A stretch of 64,000 nt of DNA from Bacteroidaceae bacterium (GTDB lineage Bacteria > Bacteroidota > Bacteroidia > Bacteroidales > Bacteroidaceae): NCBI GenBank assembly GCA_017429525.1, contig JAFROT010000028.1, forward strand, positions 53,751 through 117,750, written 5' to 3'. The notes beneath the pieces are model-generated. The model was not told the DNA's origin. It saw nothing but the letters and a program-made list of their open reading frames with translations, and ran no database searches. A program made the position numbers and the translations under genes. The stretch's first letter is position 1; every line of letters starts with the position of its first letter. Shown piece by piece: positions 7,988 through 16,121 of this stretch.

Positions 7988-10606
7988 TCAGAGGCTGGTG
8001 AGGAGCATCTCGAGCGAAGCCTCGTCCTGAATGAGCACTTCGCGCGGCTTGGAACCCTGCGCAGCACCCACGACACCCGCTTTCTCGAGCTGGTCCATGA
8101 GGCGACCGGCGCGGTTGTAGCCGATGGAGAACTTGCGCTGGATCATGCTTGTGGAGCCTTGCTGAGTGGAGATGATGAGGCGTGCGGCGTCGGCAAACAT
8201 GGGGTCGAGGTGTTCCATGTCGACATCGTTGCCTGGAGCGCCTCCGTCCTCCATGGGTGGGCGCGGCAGTGCGAAAGGATGGTTATAGCTCTGCTGGCAG
8301 GCGATGAAGGAAGCAATTCGTTCCACCTCGGGCGTGTCGACGAATGCACATTGGAGGCGGACGGGCTCGCTACCAGCCAGGAAGAGCATATCGCCCTTGC
8401 CGATTAGCTGGTTGGCGCCAGGACGGTCGAGGATGGTGCGAGAGTCGATCATCGCGCTGACCTTGAAGGCCATACGTGCGGGGAAGTTGGCCTTGATGGT
8501 GCCTGTGATGATGTTGGTGGTCGGGCGCTGGGTGGCAATAATCATGTGCATGCCGACGGCTCGAGCCAACTGGGCGATGCGGGCGATGGGGAGCTCTATC
8601 TCCTTGCCCGCCGTCATGATGAGGTCGCCGAACTCATCGATAATCACTACGATGTAGGGCAGGAACTTGTGCCCGTTCTCGGGGTTCAGCTGACGGTTGC
8701 GGAACTTCTCGTTGTATTCCTTAATATTACGCACGCGCGCTTTCTTGAGCAGCTCGTAACGGGTGTCCATCTCTACGCAAAGGCTCTTGAGCGTGTTGAT
8801 GACCTTCTGCACGTCGGTGATGATGGGTTCGTCCTCGTAGTCGTCCTCAATCTGGGCGAGGAAATGGTTGACGATGGGCGTGTAGATGGGGAATTCAACC
8901 TTCTTGGGGTCTACCATGACAAACTTGAGCTCGGCCGGATGTTTCTTGTAGAGGAGCGAGGTGATGATGGCGTTGAGGCCGACGGACTTACCCTGACCCG
9001 TAGCACCTGCGACGAGGAGGTGAGGCATCTTGGTGAGGTCGGCCATGAAGACCTCGTTGGTGATGGTCTTTCCGAGGGCCATGGGCAGTTCCATGGTCGT
9101 CTCCTGGAACTTGCGGCTGTTGAGGATGCTCTCCATCGAGACAATCTGCGGCTTAGCGTTGGGCACCTCGATACCGATGGTACCCTTGCCGGGGATAGGC
9201 GCGATGATGCGGATGCCCAGAGCGGAGAGCGAGAGGGCGATGTCGTCCTCGAGGTTGCGAATCTTGGAGATGCGAACGCCGGGAGCCGGGGTGATCTCGT
9301 AGAGCGTGATGGTGGGGCCGACGGTAGCCTTGATGCTCGAAATCTCAACGCCGAAAGTGCGCAGGACGTAGATAATCTGGTCCTTGTTCTTCGTCTGCTC
9401 CTCCATGTCGATGTTGGCGCGCGGATCTACTTCGTAGTGCTTGAGGAGGTCGAGGGTGGGGTAGTGGTAGTTTTCGAGGTCGAGCTTCGGGTCGTAGGGC
9501 TCGAGTGCGGCCTCACGTTCGGCATCGGCCAACTCTTCCTCGACGGGAGCGGTAATGGTGAGTGGCGTGTCGGAGGCCGGAATGACGGGAGCATCAGCCT
9601 CGGGGGCGGTAATCCATGATTCGGCTGTGGCTGCGACCTGGGCTACGGGGATGTCGTCGATGGCTGAGGCAGAAGCAGGGACCGTTGCAGTCGCAACGGA
9701 TGCGGTGGCCGCAGAGGTGGCGTCGGCCGGGGTGATGGCATCGGGGATGTGGGGCTCGAAATGCACGATGTTCGATTCGTCGGGCGCATTGTCATCAGCA
9801 GGAGGCGTTGCCGTTTCGGTACGCTCGTCGGCAGGGGCTTCGGTAGAGTCTACGAGCCGCTTGTTGAATCGCTGGAAGAAGGCTACAATACGGCTGAGCA
9901 CGGGATAACGCTCGCGCAACTCGCGTGCAAACTGCTGAGGATGCAGCAGGCGCTTGATGATGCGGATGGTCTCAGCACTCAAGTAGCAGAGATAAGCCAG
10001 AAGGGCGAGAGCGATGATGAGGAACGCCCCCACCGATCCACCAAAATGCTGAAGCAGCTCAACAACACGCTGCCCATGATAGCCACCAGGCTTGATGTAG
10101 CTGACGTCGGGATTGCTGGCGAAAGACGACGTGAAGAAGAACGCCGCAGCCACGCTGACCCAACACAAGAGGATGGTGCAGTTAATGAACCATTTCCAGA
10201 GGCGAACGTGGTAGGCGCCAGTCAGCTTGAGCGATGCAGCAAAGAGAAAGACAGGAATGAAGAAGGCTCCGAGGCCGAAATTCTTGGTCATCCAATACTC
10301 GCTCCACCACGCGCCGATATATCCCGCCCAGTTCTGTGCGTCGCCTACGCTTCCGGGTTGCAGCACTTTCTGATCTTCGCCCCCCGTGAACAAATGGGAG
10401 GCAAAACTGAGAAGGGTGAAGGCAGCGAGCGCCAGCATGACGACACCTGCAGCCATGCGAATGGCTTCGCCGCGTGACATCGGCTCGTCGCTGTCGCCAT
10501 GGAGCGCATTGGCGATTTGCAGACCTTGTGGTTCGGGGGCTTGTGCCTTTGAAGAACGTTTGCGCGAGCGCTTCTCAGGCGCTTTCTTAGGGCTATGCTT
10601 ATCCAT
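7988..10606 (-). CDS. ftsK: DNA translocase FtsK/SpoIIIE
   Basis: This 872-residue protein has a basic N-terminus, about four hydrophobic segments (roughly residues 50-215), a variable Ala/Thr/Pro-rich linker (about 250-360), then the alpha, beta and gamma motor modules. Walker A GATGQGKS lies at 534-541 and the Walker B-like VVIIDEFGDLI about 115 residues later. The C-terminal winged helix (SMIQRKFSIGYNRAGRLMDQLEKAGVVG) is the gamma domain that reads polar DNA sequences. FtsK pumps DNA at the septum and activates XerCD recombination at dif. The short linker is usual for this phylum. A -7 box lies at 10636-10643 in the divergent spacer. Confidence 0.95.
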   Translation of the reverse strand: MDKHSPKKAPEKRSRKRSSKAQAPEPQGLQIANALHGDSDEPMSRGEAIRMAAGVVMLALAAFTLLSFASHLFTGGEDQKVLQPGSVGDAQNWAGYIGAWWSEYWMTKNFGLGAFFIPVFLFAASLKLTGAYHVRLWKWFINCTILLCWVSVAAAFFFTSSFASNPDVSYIKPGGYHGQRVVELLQHFGGSVGAFLIIALALLAYLCYLSAETIRIIKRLLHPQQFARELRERYPVLSRIVAFFQRFNKRLVDSTEAPADERTETATPPADDNAPDESNIVHFEPHIPDAITPADATSAATASVATATVPASASAIDDIPVAQVAATAESWITAPEADAPVIPASDTPLTITAPVEEELADAEREAALEPYDPKLDLENYHYPTLDLLKHYEVDPRANIDMEEQTKNKDQIIYVLRTFGVEISSIKATVGPTITLYEITPAPGVRISKIRNLEDDIALSLSALGIRIIAPIPGKGTIGIEVPNAKPQIVSMESILNSRKFQETTMELPMALGKTITNEVFMADLTKMPHLLVAGATGQGKSVGLNAIITSLLYKKHPAELKFVMVDPKKVEFPIYTPIVNHFLAQIEDDYEDEPIITDVQKVINTLKSLCVEMDTRYELLKKARVRNIKEYNEKFRNRQLNPENGHKFLPYIVVIIDEFGDLIMTAGKEIELPIARIAQLARAVGMHMIIATQRPTTNIITGTIKANFPARMAFKVSAMIDSRTILDRPGANQLIGKGDMLFLAGSEPVRLQCAFVDTPEVERIASFIACQQSYNHPFALPRPPMEDGGAPGNDVDMEHLDPMFADAARLIISTQQGSTSMIQRKFSIGYNRAGRLMDQLEKAGVVGAAQGSKPREVLIQDEASLEMLLTSL

Positions 10607-10635
10607 AAAATTCTTTTCTATTCCTTATTCCGCTG

Positions 10636-10643
10636 CAAAAGTA
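10636..10643 (-). promoter_or_regulatory. -7 box TACTTTTG for ftsK
   Basis: Minus-strand TACTTTTG (TAnnTTTG) lies 30 bases upstream of the ftsK start in the divergent spacer shared with the DUF5063 gene. Confidence 0.5.
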
Positions 10644-10697
10644 ATGAAATATTGTTAAGTTTTCGCACAATCCTTCGTTTTTTTTTATAAAAAACAC

Positions 10698-10705
10698 TAC
10701 TTTTG
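10698..10705 (+). promoter_or_regulatory. -7 box TACTTTTG for the DUF5063 operon
   Basis: Plus-strand TACTTTTG lies 24 bases upstream of the ATG at 10729. With the minus-strand box at 10636 it makes a compact divergent promoter pair. Confidence 0.55.
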
Positions 10706-10728
10706 CACGCCTTAATGCCAAAAAGAAT

Positions 10729-11232
10729 ATGAATATCGTCTATTCACAGCCCGTTGTTGAGTTCGTAACTGTTGCTACAGAGTTCTGTGCGTTTCTCGAA
10801 CAGAGCGAAGGACGTGACCGTAACGAACTGGTAGATCGTTTGTTGAAATTGCTGCCTCTGCTGTATCTGAAGGCTCAGCTATTGCCGCAGGTAGAAGGTA
10901 ATGATGAGTTCGAGCCCGAGACGTATGTCACCGAGCAGGACTACAACTGGTTGCGCGCCATCCTGGCTGACGTGATGGCCGAGGAAGATGAATATGAGGA
11001 CTTTGTCTACGACGAGGGCGTTCGCATGGAAGAGACCCGATGGAAGCGCGTGAGCGAAGGCCTGGCTGACATCTACCAACCTGTGCGCGATTTCGTGGAG
11101 ACCTTCCGTAATGGCGTTGAGGAGAATATAGAAGAGGCGCTGTGGGCGCTGAATGATCATTTTGAACTTTACTGGGGCAGCGACCTCGTGGACACGTTGC
11201 GTCAACTGCACCGCACCCGTTACGTTTCGTGA
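10729..11232 (+). CDS. DUF5063 family protein
   Basis: The 167-residue, strongly acidic, helical protein matches the DUF5063 pattern I know from Bacteroidota (N-terminal VEFVTVATEFCAFLE and central EQDYNWLRAILAD). It has no signal peptide, membrane segment or catalytic motif that I can see, and the function is unknown. Its TGA overlaps the GTG start of the downstream exonuclease by four bases, and the rRNA methyltransferase follows with another overlap, so the three genes are probably one operon. The constant pairing suggests a role alongside RNA processing or modification; that is inference. Confidence 0.75.
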   Translation: MNIVYSQPVVEFVTVATEFCAFLEQSEGRDRNELVDRLLKLLPLLYLKAQLLPQVEGNDEFEPETYVTEQDYNWLRAILADVMAEEDEYEDFVYDEGVRMEETRWKRVSEGLADIYQPVRDFVETFRNGVEENIEEALWALNDHFELYWGSDLVDTLRQLHRTRYVS

Positions 11233-11861
11233 AAAGAATCTACGATAAATACGACAAGAAAGCTATTCCCAACCTGCCTGTCACGCATTTCGAGGGACGA
11301 ATCATCGTCATCCAGAGCGAAGGCGAGGCACGTCGGGCGGTTGACTATCTGATGACATTCCCTCGCGTGGGCATCGACACGGAGACACGTCCGAACTTCA
11401 AGCCAGGAGGCATGCATCCCGTGGCGCTTCTGCAAGTGTCGACGGAAACGACCTGTTTCCTCTTTCGTCTGAATCGGATTGGGTTGCCGTCCTGCGTCGT
11501 CAGGTTGCTCGAAGCGGAGTCGACGGTCAAGGTGGGGCTATCGCTTCATGATGATTGGTCTCAGCTCTGTAAGCGTGCTGAATTCAAGCCTACTAACTAT
11601 GTTGAGTTGCAGGACTACGTGAAGCCGTTGGGCATTATCGATATGAGTTTGCAGAAACTCTATGCCAACCTCTTCGGACAGAAGATATCCAAGAACCAAC
11701 GCCTCACGAATTGGGAAGCCGATGTGCTGACAGAAGCCCAGAAGCTATATGCGGCTACCGATGCCTGGGCGTGCCTGAAATTACACGATGAAATCGGGCA
11801 TTTGCTGGCAACTCATGATTATGAACTCATAAAGACTCAAAATGACGAACCTCACTCTTGA
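11229..11861 (+). CDS. 3'-5' exonuclease domain protein (RNase D / DEDD superfamily)
   Basis: Translation starts at the GTG at 11229 (GTGA overlap with the upstream stop). The 210-residue protein has the DEDD exonuclease I motif at VGIDTETRPNF (Asp and Glu metal ligands), the II motif near VGLSLHDDWSQL, and motif III in LYAATDAWACLKLHDEI (Y-x3-D). This fits the single-domain PF01612 proteins of Bacteroidota. It should remove 3' nucleotides from RNA or DNA in the cytoplasm. It lies between a DUF5063 gene and an rRNA methyltransferase gene, overlapping the latter by 20 bases, which hints at RNA as substrate. Confidence 0.85.
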   Translation: MKRIYDKYDKKAIPNLPVTHFEGRIIVIQSEGEARRAVDYLMTFPRVGIDTETRPNFKPGGMHPVALLQVSTETTCFLFRLNRIGLPSCVVRLLEAESTVKVGLSLHDDWSQLCKRAEFKPTNYVELQDYVKPLGIIDMSLQKLYANLFGQKISKNQRLTNWEADVLTEAQKLYAATDAWACLKLHDEIGHLLATHDYELIKTQNDEPHS

Positions 11862-13023
11862 ACGCGGCAAAGACGAGTCGCTGCGACGCTTTCATCCTTG
11901 GGTTTTCTCGGGTGCCATCCACCATTTCGACCATCAGCCCGAAGAAGGCGACCTTGTGCGTGTGCTCACCGCCGAGGGCGACTTCATCGCAATCGGGCAT
12001 TGGCAGATAGGGTCTATAGCCGTACGTGTTCTCTCCTTCCAGGATGAGCCCATCGACGACGACTTCTGGCAACGTCGGCTGGCGACGGCCCTTGATGTCC
12101 GCAAGGGCATAGGTGTGGCCGGTAATCCTTCGAATGACACTTATCGCCTCTGCCACGGCGAAGGCGACAACTTGCCTGGTCTGGTCGTCGATATCTACGG
12201 GCAGACGGCTGTCATGCAGGCTCATAGCGTGGGCATGCACGTGGCGCGCTTTGATATTGCCAAGGCGTTGAAGCGCGTGATGGGCGACGGACTGGCCAAC
12301 ATCTACTATAAGAGCGAGACCACGTTGCCGTTCAAGGCTGATTTGGGGCAGGAGAACGGCTTCCTGCTCGGAGGCGATGCCGATAACGTAGCTATTGAGA
12401 ACGGTTTACGTTTCCATATTGACTGGATTCGAGGTCAGAAGACGGGCTTCTTCGTCGACCAGCGAGATAACCGCTCGCTGCTCGAACGCTATTCGAAAGG
12501 GCGCTCAGTACTCAACATGTTCTGCTATACCGGTGGCTTCTCCGTCTATGCCTTACGTGGCGGGGCTCGGCTGGTTCATTCCGTAGACAGTTCGGCTAAG
12601 GCGGTTGAGCTCGTAAATGCTAATGTAGCGCTCAATTTTGCTGGCGACCCTCGTCATGAAGCCTTTGCTGAGGATGCGTTCAAATATCTGCAGCAGATGG
12701 ATGCTGACAAGTACGACCTGATTATTCTTGATCCTCCGGCTTTTGCGAAGCATAAGGACGCCCTGCGTAATGCCCTGAAGGGTTACACCAGGTTGAATGT
12801 TCGTGCTTTCGAGAAAATCCGCAAGGGCGGCATCCTGTTCACCTTCTCGTGCTCGCAGGCCGTTTCGAAAGATCAGTTCCGCATGGCTGTGTTCACGGCA
12901 GCTGCGCAGAGTGGCCGTAGCGTCAGAATCCTGCATCAGTTGCATCAGCCGGCAGACCATCCTGTGAATATTTATCATCCAGAAGGCGAATATCTGAAAG
13001 GATTGGTACTTTATGTCGAATAA
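11842..13023 (+). CDS. rlmI: 23S rRNA (cytosine-C5)-methyltransferase, RlmI-like
   Basis: The 393-residue protein has an N-terminal PUA-type domain (LERGKDESLRRFHPWVFSGAI), a central domain, and a class I SAM methyltransferase domain. VLNMFCYTGGFSVYALRGGA is the SAM-binding motif I, DLIILDPPAFAKHK is the DPPxF motif IV, and FTFSCSQAVS supplies the motif VI cysteine (SCS) expected of RNA m5C methyltransferases. Length and domain order match RlmI/RlmK-type enzymes that modify a cytosine in 23S rRNA; the exact base (C1962 in E. coli) is assumed from family. It is the last gene of a three-gene overlapping operon. Confidence 0.9.
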   Translation: MTNLTLERGKDESLRRFHPWVFSGAIHHFDHQPEEGDLVRVLTAEGDFIAIGHWQIGSIAVRVLSFQDEPIDDDFWQRRLATALDVRKGIGVAGNPSNDTYRLCHGEGDNLPGLVVDIYGQTAVMQAHSVGMHVARFDIAKALKRVMGDGLANIYYKSETTLPFKADLGQENGFLLGGDADNVAIENGLRFHIDWIRGQKTGFFVDQRDNRSLLERYSKGRSVLNMFCYTGGFSVYALRGGARLVHSVDSSAKAVELVNANVALNFAGDPRHEAFAEDAFKYLQQMDADKYDLIILDPPAFAKHKDALRNALKGYTRLNVRAFEKIRKGGILFTFSCSQAVSKDQFRMAVFTAAAQSGRSVRILHQLHQPADHPVNIYHPEGEYLKGLVLYVE

Positions 13024-13130
13024 TCGTATAAAAATACAACTATAGCGTTAATTGATTTAACAAATGCACCCCGTTAATTCGCTGAATTGTTAAATAGAAT
13101 TAATTGCTATAGAAAAATATGATAAAACAC

Positions 13131-13160
13131 TTGCGGGTTCTTAAAAGTTGAGTACCTTTG
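13131..13160 (+). promoter_or_regulatory. Consensus Bacteroidota promoter (TTG, N19, TACCTTTG)
   Basis: TTG at 13131-13133, a 19-base spacer and TACCTTTG at 13153-13160 form one of the best promoter matches in the window. No plus-strand protein gene follows; a terminator sits about 65 bases downstream of the expected start of transcription. Confidence 0.7.
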
Positions 13161-13166
13161 CAACGT

Positions 13167-13234
13167 GTTTTTCATGGTATTAGATTTAAGGTTAATGAAA
13201 GGTAAGGTTGTCGTGAGACAACCTGCCTTTTTTT
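13167..13234 (+). ncRNA. Candidate independent small RNA, about 68 nt
   Basis: A consensus promoter (13131-13160) predicts a transcript starting near 13167. It ends in an intrinsic terminator: AGGTTGTC (13205-13212), loop GTGA, GACAACCT (13217-13224), then GCC and seven T (13228-13234). Between lies an A/T-rich leader containing ATTAGATTTAAGG. There is no open reading frame of note and the flanking genes are convergent, so this is not a leader of a protein gene. I cannot assign it to an Rfam family by reading. Confidence 0.55.
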
Positions 13235-13357
13235 ATGCCCTATAGTTTTTTAACGTAGTAAGGTCCCCTAAGGTAAGCACTTACGGGTAAAGCCTTTGTC
13301 TGTAAAGAGCGGATAAAAAGGCCGTTTTTATTGTGTGAAGCATTTATATAAATAGGA
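13235..13357. other. Intergenic remainder with no gene seen
   Basis: Nothing coding is visible. It contains GTAAGCACTTAC at 13273-13284, a 12-base string that recurs at 42628-42639, and an A/T-rich stretch before the terminator hairpin of the DUF4923 gene. Confidence 0.4.
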
Positions 13358-13395
13358 AGAGACGCAGCTTTGATGGTGAATCAGGCTGCGTCTCT
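13358..13395 (-). terminator. Hairpin terminator downstream of the DUF4923 gene
   Basis: A perfect 11-base stem AGAGACGCAGC (13358-13368) / GCTGCGTCTCT (13385-13395) with a 16-base loop lies 35 bases after the stop of the minus-strand lipoprotein gene. The T-run is weak on the minus side. Confidence 0.6.
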
Positions 13396-13429
13396 GCTTG
13401 TATGCAAGTCTAAATGGGTGTCAAGCAAA

Positions 13430-14104
13430 TTATTTTCTGCTCATGGCCAGACCAAGCTTCATGCCTTTGTAGTTGTTGCCGAAGATGCTGGCAACGGAAC
13501 CTACGGTAGAGTTGACTTGTCCGAGAATGGAACCGACGGAGTTTGCCATCGTGAGGAGCTTGTCAGCATCATAGAGGATGCACAGGTTGGTGCCGTCCAT
13601 ACCTACGGTACAGTTCTGGTTCATCAGTCCAAGCGTGCCCTGCAACTTGAGGGTCTTGTTCTTGCTATCGAACGTGTAGTTGCCGGCAGAGATGGTCTTG
13701 CCGCCCGTCGTGATGGCATAGGTCTTGTCCTTGTTGAAGGTGTAGGTGGTCACGCCCTGCTTGATGCCGACCTTCGTGAGATAGCTGTCGAGCTTGCGCT
13801 CAACGTTTTGTGCAACTACTTCGCCACCAGCTTTGGCGAGGAGATTCTCGCTCTCGAAGCGTACTTCGGGCGACTGATAGACCCAAGTGCCATAAAGGCT
13901 TTCTTCTGTAAGCGTCTTGGTGAGCAATCCGCCGAGTAGGCTGTTGAGGATGTCGCCGCCGGCCTGGCTGCCAAGTACGCTGCCGAGGATGCTGCCGGCA
14001 TCTGTGCCAGTTGTTGATGTGCCTGCGCCCGTTCCCGTTGTGAAACAACTGCTCAGCGTGAGGCATGCTGCGATGAGACCAGCGAAAAGTGAAGTCTTTT
14101 TCAT
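13430..14104 (-). CDS. DUF4923 family lipoprotein
   Basis: The 224-residue protein has a lipoprotein signal with lipobox LSSC (Cys at about residue 20), followed by a Gly/Thr/Ser-rich linker and a beta-rich domain (LYGTWVYQSPEVRFES and the repeating TYTFNKDKTYAI). This matches the DUF4923 lipocalin-like proteins of Bacteroidales. It would be lipid-anchored in the periplasm or outer membrane. The function is not known. It is monocistronic, with a terminator hairpin at 13358-13395. Confidence 0.78.
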   Translation of the reverse strand: MKKTSLFAGLIAACLTLSSCFTTGTGAGTSTTGTDAGSILGSVLGSQAGGDILNSLLGGLLTKTLTEESLYGTWVYQSPEVRFESENLLAKAGGEVVAQNVERKLDSYLTKVGIKQGVTTYTFNKDKTYAITTGGKTISAGNYTFDSKNKTLKLQGTLGLMNQNCTVGMDGTNLCILYDADKLLTMANSVGSILGQVNSTVGSVASIFGNNYKGMKLGLAMSRK

Positions 14105-14236
14105 TATAGTTTTATTTTAGGGGGTTAGAATATCTTCGTTCGATTTAGACCGTATCGGGATCAGAAGGTTTAAGGTATGCTCTAAAAATTAGTATTCATG
14201 TTATTGGCAGGCGCCTTAGCTGCCAATCATCTGAAG

Positions 14237-15202
14237 CTAATTATTAGAACCCACCTCAGTCGTCTCGTCCTCGGAGGCTTGTTCCGTTGACGGAGCGGGA
14301 GCGTTGAATAGCCGCATGAACTCGCGTGGGAAGGGCGTTTCGAAGTTCATGGGTTCGCCCGTACGAGGATGGTAGAAGTCGAGGCGATAGGCGTGAAGGG
14401 CCAGCCTGCCAATAGGATCGCTGCCATTGCCATACTTGCGGTCGCCCACGACAGGATGGCCGATGTCCTGCATGTGAACGCGTATCTGGTTCTTGCGTCC
14501 AGTCTCCAGCTTGAGTTCAACCAGCGAGTAGCGAGGCGTAGTCTTGAGCGTGTGATAGTGGGTGATGGCAAACTTGCCCCCGCCTGGATCGGTAGGCGAG
14601 GAGTAAGTGATGTAGGCTTTATTGTCCTTGAGCCAACTCTCGATGGTTCCGCCTTCGCGCTCGAGAGAGCCGCTGACGACTGCGACATAACGACGGTCGT
14701 AGACAATCTCGTGCCAATTATCCTCGAGGATTTGTGCGGTCTCCAAATTCTTGGCATACATCATAAGGCCGCTTGTCTCGCGATCGAGGCGGTGTACCGT
14801 GTGGGCCGTACATTTGAAATGGCGCTTGGCAAAGTACTCGTCGAGCACCTGCTTGGCCGAATATTGCTTTGCCGTAGCAGGCATGGAGAGGATGCCTTCG
14901 CGCTTCTCGATGACCACGAGGTCTTTATCCTCGTAGACAATACGGACGTACTGGTTGAGGAGTTGGTTGGAACGCTTGTGCTTGCTGATGCAGACGACTT
15001 GGCCCGGGCGCAATGGTTCATCGTAACGTGTTGTGTTGCGGCGGTCTACGGTCACGCCATGTCCGGCCAGGATGTCCTTAGCGCGGTTGCGTGAGATGCC
15101 GTCCATCGCCTTGATGATGAACTCAAGGAGCGTAGTCTCTTCGCGGACCACGTATTCATTATATTTCGAGCGGGCGTATTCGATGCCTGTTCTATTCTTC
15201 AT
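14237..15202 (-). CDS. RluA-family pseudouridine synthase
   Basis: The 321-residue protein has an N-terminal S4 RNA-binding segment (residues about 20-75) and the catalytic HRLDRETSGLM motif with the nucleophilic Asp, followed by the RxNQIRxH-type motif (GRKNQIRVHMQDIGHPVVGD). This is the RluA/RluD class that isomerises uridines in 23S rRNA or tRNA. Two alternatives, RluD-like (helix 69) and RluC-like, cannot be separated here. It ends in a Glu/Thr-rich tail (EQASEDETTEV). The gene is followed on the same strand by no close partner; DUF4491 lies 117 bases upstream. Confidence 0.9.
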   Translation of the reverse strand: MKNRTGIEYARSKYNEYVVREETTLLEFIIKAMDGISRNRAKDILAGHGVTVDRRNTTRYDEPLRPGQVVCISKHKRSNQLLNQYVRIVYEDKDLVVIEKREGILSMPATAKQYSAKQVLDEYFAKRHFKCTAHTVHRLDRETSGLMMYAKNLETAQILEDNWHEIVYDRRYVAVVSGSLEREGGTIESWLKDNKAYITYSSPTDPGGGKFAITHYHTLKTTPRYSLVELKLETGRKNQIRVHMQDIGHPVVGDRKYGNGSDPIGRLALHAYRLDFYHPRTGEPMNFETPFPREFMRLFNAPAPSTEQASEDETTEVGSNN

Positions 15203-15319
15203 TTGGATGATAGGGATAAATTGGTGTACGGAATGGATGGGATGATGCGAGTTGGCTATCGATTGGCGGCTAACAACGGCTAACTACAGGTTGAAGCATA
15301 AAAAAGCTAAGGGTAGCCT

Positions 15320-15619
15320 TTAGTCCTTGTAGTCGTCTTTGCGCTTAGGATTCATGGGGAACCATCCACGCTTGACGCGGTTGTGCTGCTGGAAGACCTC
15401 GTGAATTCCCCAGAGAGCGGAGAACGAGACTACGCCAAAGAAGATGCTCACGACTTGGTGACTTGTGAGTAATGAGGCGATGAAGAACGCGATTCCAACC
15501 ATGAGGAAGGCCCACCACGAGCGTCGCCCGAAATAGTATTCGGCCTTGATGACCAGCGGATGGAAAATGCCTATGGTGAGGAAGGTGGCTAAACCGATGA
15601 GGATACCTGTGAAATGCAT
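15320..15619 (-). CDS. DUF4491 family small membrane protein
   Basis: The 99-residue protein shows three hydrophobic segments (about 4-22, 35-53 and 56-74) and a basic C-terminus (KRKDDYKD), matching DUF4491 of Bacteroidota. It is probably an inner membrane protein of unknown function. It lies 24 bases downstream of rlmH on the same strand, so it is likely co-transcribed with it. Confidence 0.75.
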   Translation of the reverse strand: MHFTGILIGLATFLTIGIFHPLVIKAEYYFGRRSWWAFLMVGIAFFIASLLTSHQVVSIFFGVVSFSALWGIHEVFQQHNRVKRGWFPMNPKRKDDYKD

Positions 15620-15643
15620 GAATGAAGTGGGATATGTGGAAAT

Positions 15644-16117
15644 TTATTCGTGGTGATAGGGCTCTCCGCGCAGGATCGTATGGGCCCGATAAAGTTGTTC
15701 GACGAAGAAAGCGCGCACCATCTGATGGGAGAAGGTCATCAGCGAGAGCGAGATCTCCTCATCGGCCATCTGATGAATCTCCGGCGCAAAGCCATAGGGA
15801 CCGCCGACAACGAAGACGAGGCGTCGTGCTCCTGCAGCCATTCGCTTTTGCAGCCAAACGGCAAAGGCCTTGGATGTGCGCTCGGCTCCATGCTCGTCGA
15901 GCAGTACCAGATGGTCGCCCGTTTGGAGTTGCTTGCGAATAAGGTCTGCTTCCTGCGCCTTCTGTTGATCCTCAGAGAGCGATTTGGTGTTGCGTAACTC
16001 GGGGATAACCACCATCTCGAAGGGCGTATAGTGGCGGAGTCGCGCAGCATAATCGTCGATGAGAGCTCCGATGCGTGCGTCTGTATTCTTACCTATGACG
16101 AGTAGCGTAATCTTCAT
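15644..16117 (-). CDS. rlmH: 23S rRNA (pseudouridine1915-N3)-methyltransferase RlmH
   Basis: The start at 16117 (MKITLLVIGKN) is chosen over a longer frame to 16168, because residue 1 then matches the family and the gene does not run into the upstream one. The 157-residue SPOUT protein has LVFVVGGPYGF as the SAM-binding knot loop and LSLMTFSHQMVRAFFVEQLYRA as the C-terminal trefoil-knot motif. It methylates pseudouridine 1915 in helix 69 of 23S rRNA. The upstream TPR gene ends 4 bases before it, giving a tight pair. Confidence 0.95.
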   Translation of the reverse strand: MKITLLVIGKNTDARIGALIDDYAARLRHYTPFEMVVIPELRNTKSLSEDQQKAQEADLIRKQLQTGDHLVLLDEHGAERTSKAFAVWLQKRMAAGARRLVFVVGGPYGFAPEIHQMADEEISLSLMTFSHQMVRAFFVEQLYRAHTILRGEPYHHE

Positions 16118-16121
16118 GAGC

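Noticed and set aside
8546-9619. Long plus-strand frame of 357 residues
   Set aside because: It lies antisense inside ftsK, whose motifs are intact; the frame reflects the G/C-rich codon use of ftsK.
13273-13284. GTAAGCACTTAC as a shared regulatory site
   Set aside because: It recurs at 42628-42639, but 12 bases and two copies in different contexts are too little to support a site.
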